Below, piece by piece: positions 22,370 through 34,000 of a stretch of DNA of 64,000 nucleotides (positions are counted from its first letter, which is position 1; each line of letters begins with the position of its first letter). The position numbers and the translations under genes were made by a program. The DNA comes from Tubiluchus corallicola (Eukaryota; Priapulida; Priapulimorpha; Priapulimorphida; Tubiluchidae). The stretch is from the NCBI GenBank assembly GCA_030141605.1, contig JAQGDQ010000057.1:434001-498000 (forward strand). Reading direction: 5' to 3'. The notes below the pieces were generated by a model, which was given only the letters and a program-made list of their open reading frames with translations, ran no database searches and was not told the DNA's origin.

Positions 22370-22829
22370 CCGTATTTTCCCGTGTATAAGAGACCCTTTT
22401 TTGCTCAGAATTTTCACTTTAAAAATAGGGGGTCTCTTATACATGGGAGTAAGTCTTTTCAATAAGATGCATAAATTGTGACACTAATGATTTTAAAGAA
22501 ATAAGTGCTCTACAAGTGCCTCAAGGCATGGAATGGTGTAAAGCCAGAGGTCATTATTAAATCTTTCAAGAAGTGTGGCATCTCCAATGCCATGGACGGC
22601 ACAGAGGACAATGCCATTTTTGAGCAGAGTGACTCCTCTGATGATGAACTGGCTGGAATTGCTGAAGGTCTGACTCCAGTTGATATTTTTGATGAGAGTG
22701 ATGAGGAATTTATTGATTTCTATGATGAATAAAGTTATTCATTACCAAAAAACTTTTTTCCAGAATTTTTGCCTAAAAATTGAAGGGGTCTCTTATACAC
22801 AAGGGTCTCTTATACACGGGAAAATACGG
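22370..22829 (+). mobile_element. pogo-like DNA transposon with residual transposase C-terminus (460 bp)
   Basis: Left end CCGTATTTTCCCGTGTATAA and right end TTATACACGGGAAAATACGG are perfect inverted copies over about 28 bases. Extra inverted copies of GGGTCTCTTATACA lie at about 22429 and 22784, so each end can fold. The right end abuts TA; the left has TG. Inside, 22520-22732 encodes AWNGVKPEVIIKSFKKCGIS and an acidic end (DESDEEFIDFYDE, stop), which is the typical C-terminus of pogo/Tigger transposases. The DNA-binding and DDE regions are deleted. Confidence 0.85.
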
Positions 22830-23570
22830 TAATAACTGTGTTATTGTTAACATTATCGCACCATCATTATTACAATTTCACTTTCATTTATTGCCAATGA
22901 CAGCGATGCTGGAAAAAACTATGCAAAAAGAACAAAACAAAAAAATCTACAACACAAATACCATAACCATTTGCTGTATTTTACAGTGGCATTAAATTTG
23001 ACTTGCACTGTTTAATGAACTGTGGAATTAACTTCAATGAGTAAGATGACTAATGGGCTGAGGAACTATAGTAACCTAAAAGACTAGCTAAGTGGGAGAT
23101 TAGTCACTTGACTGACAATTTAACTAGCAGGTAAAGAACTCGTCAAAATGAATATCATCAAACATGCTGGCATGCTTGCTAATTTGGGTTATAAAGAGCC
23201 AGTTAGTTTAAATTCTTTAGTGTTATATGCTGTGAACTAATATGTGTTATGTTGAACTTTTGCAGCTTTCCACTACAGTAATGCATGATATTTTTTATCG
23301 CCTAATTTATTTTTAGGTGTACACAATGTGATGTGAAGAAAAGCTTACCACAGTTTGTTTTGATACACATGGTTTGGTACTTGAATCTAATATGCTTAGT
23401 ATTTTTTGCAGGTATGTAATACCAACAATAGAATCTAGGCCAAGTAGTCCATTCAAAAAAGGAAGAAACTTTAGAAAAATTAGCTGAAAAACTGAAACTT
23501 TGCACAAAGTGCAGGAAGTTGTGAGATACTGACGATTTTGTCACGTGATCTGTAAAGACCAAGAAAAAAT

Positions 23571-23667
23571 ATGTCTGGTTTGGATAATATTAAAAAAACA
23601 GTTGGAGTGGCAAGTGGATTTTTTTTATTTATTTTTGAAATCATATCATTTGAACAGCATGTGCTAA
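23571..23667 (+). CDS. Weaker alternative signal-peptide exon for the Ig receptor
   Basis: ATG in a good start context encodes MSGLDNIKKTVGVASGFFLF and IFEIISFEQHVL, then A before a GTACCC donor in phase 1. It is nearer the Ig exons than 16067, but the donor is poor and the hydrophobic stretch is flanked by acidic residues unusual for a cleavable signal. Confidence 0.15.
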
Positions 23668-24255
23668 GTACCCGCTAGCAGTGTAGCCAGGTTCTAAAGT
23701 AAAGGGAAATACATAATTAAAGTAGTTATTCAAGAAAATTCATCCCAGACCATGTGACTAATAAAAAAATTAAAAAGTAGACTAAGCGCTCTTTTACAAC
23801 ACCAAAGCCATAAAATTAATACATGTGTAACATGATCAAGATGTCAATATCTTGTCAATGCAAAATTTAGCATTTTTTGGAATATATTTTATTGACAATC
23901 TTGACAAGTATAAAGTTTACCCTTTTAAGTTCAATTAATGCATACAAGGAGTTCTGCTGTTTTTTAGATTTTTAGGAAAACTTTGAAACTTAGTTCAAAT
24001 TGATCAAGAAGTGGCTGACACATCATTCATGACCTTGTCGGACTTTGGATAATACCTATTTGGGTAGATGACAACCGCATTTCTATTCCCCGGTGACTTG
24101 AAAGTTTTGCTTGACAGGCATATGAGCATTTTTTGCTTTAGCTAAACGATATACAGTTTATTGAGTAACTGCTAACACGCTACATTAGCACTCCAAGGCT
24201 TGTGACTGCAGAAACAAGCCAGTCAACTTTGGTGCATGAATAGCACTAGTGAGAG

Positions 24256-24375
24256 AATAATAATAATCATTTATTATTTGTATGGCACATCACATCAAGT
24301 TATCTCGATGCACTTCACAATTAAAAAGTCTGTTATAACTTACAATTACATATACAATCATTATAAAATTAATGT
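24256..24375 (+). repeat. Dispersed-repeat-like segment with GTATGGCACATCACATCAAG
   Basis: ATAATAATCATTTATTATTT leads into GTATGGCACATC...TCTCGATGCACTTCACA. From memory, a similar GTATAGCGCACAT...CGATGCGCTTTACA block recurs in repeats of many marine invertebrates. The family was not verified. Confidence 0.35.
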
Positions 24376-24631
24376 GGTTATTGAAATTAATGTATGGAAG
24401 TAGTTACTATGACACATTTGAGCATCACTTAGACCTTTGATCTTGGTCTTACATTAAAAACTGTTTTCTACTCTATGGCCAAATGTTGTAGTTAAGCCAA
24501 TCAGACTTGGCACATAGGAGTAGTATTAGATAGACCAAGCAGCAATGCTGGAAGTACATTTAATCAATATACTGCTTGCCATCACAGAATAGAACTTCAC
24601 TCGTGTCTCACAAATATTTTTCTTGCTATAG

Positions 24632-25006
24632 ATGAACACGTCACTTTGGGTTCTTCACCATATTTTGAAAAAGAACCCGAAGATGTGTATGTAGTGGCTG
24701 GTGGATCTGTTGTACTCGATTGTTTGGTAGAGAAAACTTTCACATTGAATGACAAATATAGTGTTTTGTGGTATAAGTATCAAAAACAAGAAAGCGACTT
24801 CACACCATATCTGGTGAATGAGCAAGATCAGAAAATTGTGCATTATGTTCTTCATGCTTATGAACGAAAAAAAACTGGAAACTGGAGCATTCAAATTAAT
24901 GGAGTCCATCCAGGCTTCCATGATGGAAAATACAAGTGCAGCTATCAGGTTCGGGAAAGTAATATTGCTGCCCCGTTCTCTCGAGTGGGAGAGATTATCG
25001 TTATTG
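24632..25006 (+). CDS. Ig receptor exon: V-like Ig domain 1
   Basis: Acceptor TGCTATAG, donor GTAAGT, phase 1/1, 375 nt. Core residues: Cys in VVLDCLVE, Trp in SVLWYKY, and HDGKYKCSY (the D-x-G-x-Y-x-C signature). The long gap between Cys and the DG motif suits a V-type fold. Confidence 0.85.
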
Positions 25007-28000
25007 GTAAGTATTTAATTAGAGTGTGCCACTGATTAAATGGGACAATATTGTCAGCTTTTTAATAATATTTAATTTTGGTGTGTCGATTTTGTTACAA
25101 CAGACTTATAAATGTTTTTACTTAATAGATTAAATATGATTTACTCAAATTTGTTTGCTAAATGTGGTCCTTCCTTATTTCATATATCAGGTCTTGTATA
25201 TATCAGCTGTTGCTATTATTAAGGATATACCATTTCTCAAAAGCTAAGTCATAGAAGTGCTGCTATGTGGTTGACAGGTGATTAAGCATATGTCATTAAT
25301 AAAAATATACAGTTTTAGTTGCCTAATAGTTGGCGTGGAACTAAATTCATTGTCGTATGTAGCTTCTACATATTTATCATGTTTAATTAATGTCATTTCG
25401 TTCATGTTGCATTTGTTTATTTGGAGCAAAACGCACACATCTTAATAAGTATAATAATAATATTATGTTTTTTGATTAATCACTTGTTTTAATTTTTGTA
25501 ATAGGTGTGACGTATATAGAAGTAAAACTGAATGATAAAGTTCAGCATAAGAAAATAATCTCTGTGAATGCAGAACAAGTCTTTCATAATATTACTTGTG
25601 AAGCCATTGGGAGCAGACCTAGACCTAACATCACATGGATTTTTGGTATTTCTATATTTTTTTATAGTAGCCCTAAAGTTATGTTTTATAGATTTGTAAT
25701 AGTTACGTTTTAGTACTCTGCTCATTAAGCATTACTTAAACAGGTTTAATTAACAGTAACACTAACATAAGTGTCATTCAACACAGGTGTGGTTGCTCTT
25801 TGCTATCATGTTGGTCATACGTTGCACAGTTGTTTCTTACCATGCTGTGTATAATGATGTCCCACTTAGACTGATTAATAAGTTGACAACGAATAGAAAT
25901 TCAACTTTTATTTTAAAAAAATCGCAAGAAAAGGCTAAAATTTGTAGCCTTCTGTCATTACCTTTTATATCACTTAGCAGCTTTCTGTGATAAATACCAC
26001 ATGTGAAGTGAAACTTTGAACTAACAATATCATTCCATTAATGGTTACTTGAAATTTCAAAATGGCAGTGTTATCTTAAGGGTATTATAGACTCCCGGGC
26101 AAAGCAGTGCACTGCAGCCCTTATCTACACAACAGCTCACAGGAACAAAAATGGCTGATAAAATTAAACATATATTTATTTATTGGTACTTCCAACAAAA
26201 TCAGTGTTTAAAGATTAAGAAACATGCTGTACTGCAAACACAAATGTTTGAACAATATAACATGAGCCTTGAAAAATGAAAATGTCAACTTATAAATGAT
26301 ACTCAAATGGTAAACCATGTTGATGAAGATGGCACAGCATGAAATTGGTATGAAATATTTATTACTAATCAAGTGTTCAACACAAACTTTGTGGAGTTTC
26401 ATTGCAGAGAAACACACACATTCATGTGAGGTTGCAGAGATAACCATGGTATTAAATCAGACGTGAATGTCAATGTCCACTTGCAACACAATAACAAATT
26501 TGATAGTTTAGTATAGCATAGTATTTATTTATTGACAGCAAGTCACAACATATGTAGATTACTCGTAAATATGTAGAGTACATATGCAAGTCACTAAGCT
26601 CGTTGGGCCCCCTGGCAACTGCCCGGCCTGCGAAATGATACTGAAGTGATTTAATTTGTAGTAAAATAATAGATGGAAAAGAAGGTTCCAAAAGCTCATG
26701 GGTGTTTGTTTTTTACACACAGGTGAAGGCATCAATGAAACAGCGGTGAAAATCTCAGAAACTCAGCATAGTTTGAACCCACATTCTGAGAGATACCTAA
26801 GTACAAGTACATTCTCTTATCATTTTAGAGGAGGCCAAGACGGAGATGATGGTGAAGGACTGGCATGCATGGTGGAAGTGCATGAATTAGTAGGACCAAA
26901 GTTTGTCAATTTCACAATGAGTGTTATGTGTAAGTTATTACCTTGCTAATGTTGATCTTGCTGATATTATCACCTTTGCTGCTGCTTTTCCTTAGATGTA
27001 GTGTCTTGTAAATAATATAGGGTACTGTAAGCAAAATACGATTTATTTTCTCCCCCATCTTTGCAATCTAATGGCTTTGGTTATTATGAAGAATGTGCAT
27101 GCTAGCACCTATAAGTAGTCAAGCATTCAAAGGTTTCATAGTTCAATTTCTGCATTTGTTCCACTGGCATGAAGAGATACCGTAAACAATATGTCACTAC
27201 TCCTGCGTCTCTGATGACTGCCATCCACATACTCATTACAAAGCAACATCGTGTTTGAGCTGATACCATGTAGTAGCTGCGATTTGCATCATCTGCAGCA
27301 GGTGAAGTCATTTGCGATTTGTGCAGATGCTTATTGCCCAGTGATTGGTTTGATGGCTGTTTCTCGATATCCTCTATATCAGCTTGACAACATAATGAAT
27401 CACGTATGTAGACTGGCTACTCCAGTAGTCTGTACTTAGTAAAATTAGTAGTAAAATTGTAATCAAAGAACTTCAAGATGCTAGTACAAATGCTGGTAGT
27501 TGAAAATGTATGTTGAACTCAATTTGCCAAAGACGGCTCTGGAACAATTTCAATGATGTTTGCCAGAGGAAAATTACCAATATTTTTTTTGCCTCATACT
27601 CACTGATTCATCATCTCAACACTGCTGTTAGTCTTCTGCAGCCACTGTCTATAACATCATTGGTTTGAGCCTAGGGCGGGGGGAAGCTTAGAACTATCAG
27701 CTCCTTCTACTGGTGATGAGTGCAATGCTGGCAATGGTGCTGACTCGCTCAAACCTCATATATAGTTACCAGATTGTTTAAATTGCCCTCAAGAAAACAA
27801 TGAATTAGAAATTTAGAACCGCAACAAAACTAGCCAGTATCTTTTCATGAGTCCTCCATGCTAGTGGATGCTGAGATGTTAAAAATGCCTACTGAACTAC
27901 AGAACCTCTACAGTCTACATTCTTGACTACTTATAGGTGCCAACATGGACAGGCTTCATAATGGACAGAACCATTACAATGTAGAGTGAAAATAGATGGC

Positions 28001-31000
28001 ATTTTGCTTATAGCATAATACGTTGCTATGGAAAGGGTGGTAGTTGAAAAGAGAAAGAAATGAAGGTTAACTGGGGTTGGCACTGCAAAAGTAAAGATTT
28101 TGAAAAGTTAGAATGGATACCAAAAAATAAACTACAAATTGTTTACAAATGGAAAGCCTCCCAGCAGAAAGTTTGCTACATGCAGGGAGATGCAGCGAAC
28201 AATAAATTGAGATGATTTTTAGCTAATGATGAAGATGCATATAAGTTTCACCTTAATGGGATGTGTTTAGATGATAGAAGTATGATTGTACAGTGTAAAG
28301 CAAACTTTCGTTTCATTGTTACGAGCTTGATAATGCTAACACATTACTGTTTTTGTTTATTTGGCTTGCGTGTATTTGGTATATAGATTAGTTTAGTTAT
28401 TTAGATGCCTCATTTCAATATTTCAATGTCTGTTACAAAACCTGTGAGCAGGGTGCATTTAGTACAAACAGCAGATATAGTAACTAAATTGGTTTCATTT
28501 CTAAACATTTTGAGAAAGCACATACACATACTTATTTTTGAAATAGAAAAAACAAAAATGTGCGTTATTGTAGAAAAAAATTACTTTAAAGTGACACGTT
28601 TGCCTAACTTGTCAATTAAATATGATTTGTTTGTTGTCTCATTTGATGACATATTTGATGACTGACATTTGCACACATTTTTTGTTCTTGGTAGATTTTT
28701 TGGAAGAAACTATGAAAGTAACAATAGTGAATGACAGCAATGAAATATTGTTCGGCAACCCTATGGAGTTACAATGTTACGTTGATGCCAAACTTGAACC
28801 ATCTTACAATTGGAGTGGTCCCTACCTTTCCAGACCTACAGAAGGCCGATATATCCACAAAGAGAACATGCGACTACTCGATGCTGGGTCGTATACTTGT
28901 TATGCTGAAAACGAGCAAGGTTCAGCTAGTGCCTCTGTTAACATAATCGTACATGTTAGTAAGTATAATGAAGGCTTTTTGAACTGAAACATATCTTTCA
29001 TGAATAGTTTAGGGGTTTGAGTAATGCGGTGCAAATTTCATGTTTATTTTTGATAGTAGTGTATGTCATTTTAATGCTTATGACTGCAAAAAATATTGCG
29101 TCATTTTTTTAAATATCGATTCAGAATTCAAAATTGTGTCCAAGATGGCTGCTGGCAACTGTTCCAACTTCTATATTCTGTGTTGCTGATCTGTGAAGTA
29201 CTTTACCAATATACATCAGAGAGGAACCATACTTAACTCTTTATAATAAATCGTAAACCTCACTTTTTAAAGGTAGTTTAAAACATCTAAGATCAACTGT
29301 TTTACACACAGACTACATTGTATGCAGTTTTCAAAATATTGTGCTTTATAAATTTTGAATGTTAATCATTATTAATTTGTATTTTAGTGTGTTCTTATTT
29401 TGTACGGTGCTTTAGAATATGTACCGGTTTTAACGTTATATAGACTTTAGCACAAATATCTTTTTACTGAGCACAAATAAAGCTGGGCACTATGAGAAAA
29501 ACACAGCAAGCATGAAATATTTATAACAAAATAATATTAAATAAGTCGCATTAAGTTTTGTCAGATTTGCAGAATTTCCTTTTCGACAACAAACCACAAA
29601 CACTTCTCCCCGTGTCTTTTTCTGCTTAAGATGCCACGAAAAACAGTTTGCATGAATTTTTCAATTTGATTGGAGCCATTTCCTAGTAATACCTTTTCCT
29701 GGCAACTGTGTCATTGGTGAACCGTTGTTGGTTGGTGCTTGTTGGTTTTTAGCTTTTTTGCTGCAAATTCTGTGTTTAATTAGTGATTTTGTTTAGTGAT
29801 TTTTTGTGTTATTTCTGGTAGTTATGTTATAACAGAAATGTTATTTCTAGTTAGTCACCAAAGCTGTAAAATAGAGCTTAAGGTGCACAAGTGTGTTGCA
29901 TATTGCTGGTTGCTCTTTGTCATTTTTTCTTTTAGATTTTTAGTATTTTTTTTTCACATATAATTTTTGCAATTTGAAATCTTTAGGTTCTCAGGATCAC
30001 CTTTAATATAACTCTTGATCCTAAAGAAATTTTGTGACTTTCAAATGCTCTACAATGCAAAAATAAACACATAGCTTTATTAAACCACAACACAAACTAA
30101 ATTTTGTAGGCAACGGCACATTACATAAATGTGTTAAAAAGGTAGCAATTAGGTATGAAAGTATATGTGCTTGCATAACATGTCATACTAGGTTAACATA
30201 GCTCTGTCTCTTGACATTGTTTGGTAATATTAGTGTTTTTGAAAGCTTTTAGAAAATTTGTTACCAGGTGCTATCCAAAGGTTCGTTTCCTGTGAAAATT
30301 TGTAGTTTTAAGTTAGCTATGTTTTATCTTAGCAGTTAGGAATTGTCTATATTCAGCTGATGAAAGTTACGTTTCACATCAGTGGACGGCCATCACAGAT
30401 GATTGTGCGCTCAGGGCATCTTTCTGTGTACTCGATGACATCACTGTTGTGAAATGGAAGCAACTAGACCTCAATCATACCGAGCTTGGCGAATCAGCCA
30501 ATGGCAGGTACACTTCCGTGCTTTCACGAGAGCTTAACAGTTCAAATTGTTTTGATGTTGTACTTGTCATTGAGGATACACAAATATCAGATGTCACTGA
30601 TTACACTCTGGGCATTGAAACTGAAAGTGAGACTACTTATCGGATTGTGCAGCTTTTCTGTAAGTACCCATTTCTGTTTTTGTACTGATGTTATATATAA
30701 ACAGCTACACAGTTATGTAAACGTGGATGGGCAGTTGAGTTTTGCTTTAAAAATTTCATGATTATGAATTTTTTTCTTTATTTCAAGTACTACAATTAAA
30801 TTTCATAAGCTATTAAAAAGTAAAGCTATCAAATTTATTAAAACTGAAAACTGCATTGTGATGTAAGGTTTCATATGAAAAGCAAGAATTTGAATTTCGA
30901 CATGATTATGTACTTTTATGTCCCACTGTGTCTGGTCTCCTAGAAAAGCTAAAAATAAGTTCTAATTATGAAAAAATATGTGATTAAGTTTAATGAATGG

Positions 31001-34000
31001 AAGACTAAATGCTTCAGGATTAATAGATTTTTCGTAAATCTGTATCAAAGGCTATATGTATCTAGACCATTGGTGTACGGGGCGGGGGGCAGGGGGCAGA
31101 CTGCCTCCCCCCAAATTTTCGGGTTTCAAAAAATTTGGGCAAAATTAACGCCCAGAACTGCTCTTTATATTTTCAGAAAATAGTTTTTTCAACTTCGAAA
31201 TTGATTTTTTTTCAGATTTTTCAGATTTCAATCTTCATCGCCTTATTTTTTCCTGGAATTTAAATGTGGCCCGAATCTTGAGAGAGTAATATTTATGCCA
31301 TGCACGTGGATGCCGGAATCTTGAATCTCACAGGAGGCGTCGTCCGCGCAGACTCCCGGTCCCGTACCGGCAGTGAGAGTGGTCTGGAAACAATTAGCAT
31401 TCGCAAAATTGAAAATATACTAGTCGCTGGGTTCTCTGCAGATCTCTGATTGTTTATAAAACTCTTTTCGCTTCCTGTCTTTGGTGCACGCGCATTGATT
31501 GTTTGCCAGCGATTATCAAATACAAATTCCCCATTATTTAATATTATTTACAAAATCCCGACTTTGTGCTTTCTGGTCCTTTATCTATTTAGGATCTGGA
31601 CTTACTGCCTGTATTGTGTGCGGACAGTTGCTTGTCTGTAAATCACTATTACAGTCTCGACAGTGATTTGCTCCAATCGGAAAAATCAATTTTTCTTAAT
31701 TATCTCAAAAGCGACCGCACTGATTTCAAAATTGCAGCTGAGATTGTTGGTTACATGCAAGAATACTCCATCATGTCTATACTTCAAACTTTTTCGAAGG
31801 TTGTCATAATTTTAGCATCTATTGCGGCAACGTCTTGTTGCGCCGAACGCTCCTTCAGTGCCCTTTGACGTTCAAAAACATACTTGAGAAATACGAAGGG
31901 CCAGGCACGTCTCGCTAACCTAGCCGTTCTAAACATTGAGTGTAAGGCGACTAACTGCGTAATGGCCTATAAGATGGAGCAAATAATTGATATATTTGGC
32001 CGCCGAAACAAACGTGATAAATTCTTTTTCTGAGCTAATTTGACCGACATGAGAAAGTGGCAAGTGTCTGTGCATAGCTGCATTCTTAATCCTTGCATCT
32101 TGTGTGGTAATTGCTGATTTGACAGATTATGTAACCGATTCGTATATCAGTCATGAAATATTGATAATTCCTCCTTACTGGTTCATTGCTCTGTCATCTC
32201 AGTCATTCAATGTTCACTGGAAGTAAACTGTTCTATTCTGGAAGTTATCTCCAGACTTCTGGTTCTTAGGATACTGTTTATACCATAATCAATGACAGTC
32301 TTTAAAACCTAATGATCCAGGTGCTTGTGCATAATCAAACAAACACAGCTTATCAAGATATCTGGCCATATAGGTCATATCATGTGTTGTGCATCATATT
32401 TCAATATGGCTAATAAATAATGTTGATCAGCTTCATGAGTTCAGTCTTATGTCATCAGAAATGACGCCTTTTTGTATTCGCTATCTGGGACCTAGTAAGG
32501 TTGTACTTGTTGAAACGGGGCCTAACAAATTGGGTGAAATTCTAAGAATGCATGCAAAGAATCCTCTGCCCCCCCCCCCCCCAAATTCATGGACCCCTTA
32601 TGCCTATGATCAAGACTGCCTAGCATTCTTTTAAAAATAAGGAATTGTCATGGGTTAACAATATTAGCTATTTAGGAATCATAAGATGTAGCAATCTTAA
32701 AACTGACGTATCTGAACGTAAAAAAATTCAGAACTTTTCATGCAATTTATTTCATAGGCGGTCAATTAAATCCATTGTTATCAGCTAAACTAATTGGGGC
32801 ACACTATTTTCCCCTTTTTATTGTATGGCACTCAGTTATGTTTAGGAATCTCTAAACAACCTATAAACAGAATGTCTATCGCCTGGAATAAAGTTCGTAG
32901 ACAAATTCAGAACATGTATCTTTGCAATGTAAATATTACAGTACTTTCAGTTAACGCTTTTCTGTTCCATGTATATTGAGAACAGAGAACAATTAATTTC
33001 GCGAGAAGACTGTTAAAATCAAGAAATATGTTTATTTAGTATATGGTAAACCATTATTATCATGGGTACTCCGAGTTTTGGATGAATGTGTGGAACTTAG
33101 GATATAAATTTGATTTATAATGGTCACTCAACTAAAAAAATCGATTGAATCTGTAGTCATTCATAACTTTCTGAACAGTGTGCAAAATAACCAAAAATGA
33201 ATCAGTTACTGTGATTAAAAATTTGTACGAAGTAAATGTGCACAGGAGTTTCATGGCAGTGCAATTAATTTTATATTTGTCTAAAAACCTCCATTTTTAA
33301 TATTAATGTGTTAAATTGAATTATTCATGTACAAATTAATTCTCTTCTTGTAAATATGTTTATATATCATTTTGTCTTGAGTGTTAATGGAAATTAATTA
33401 ACTCTTAACAGACATGTGTAACAAACCTGACAATTCATATGTTCACGAAAAATTTTTAGGCTTGGCATTTTCTAAATCTTTATAATTGGTAATAGTTTAT
33501 CTGGTTTATTAAATAACAAAGTCATAATTGTTTATCAGTCTTTTGCTACAAAATATGTAATGGATGCAATCATCAAGCAAATTCCATGACAGGGAACTTT
33601 AAATATTTACAGTGTGGTATGTTCCTCAAATTCCCGTATCTTAATACAGAAGAAATTGGCATAACATAACATTGCCAAGTGTTCATTTTTTTAAAAGATA
33701 TCAGAATATATAGTTGTAAAATCAGGTGAGCCGAGAAAGCGAACTGTAAGAAAGGAGAGATGACACAAGACAGTTAGTATTTTACAAGTTTTACAAAGCC
33801 CTTTGTTGCTATTGATGTTGTTATTAATATAGTACCAAACATTTCATTGCTTAATATGATTCTGTCTTGTTAACCTGACCTGCTTATTAATTTAATCAAA
33901 CAGGTTTACCAGCTCTACCATTGGAACATAAAAGTGTATATGAAGGTGAAGTAACACAAGATGTCGTTCTCAAAATCAATTTCTGCTGTCGGCCAAAGTT

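Noticed and set aside
25787-25990. Hydrophobic frame after the Ig domain 2 first-half exon
   Set aside because: Begins with GTG rather than ATG and has no usable splice sites. The real next exon at 26723 joins in phase.
26590-26640. GGGCCCCCTGGCAACTGCCC as the right end of a hAT element
   Set aside because: Similar to common hAT ends, but with no target duplication and no partner in range.
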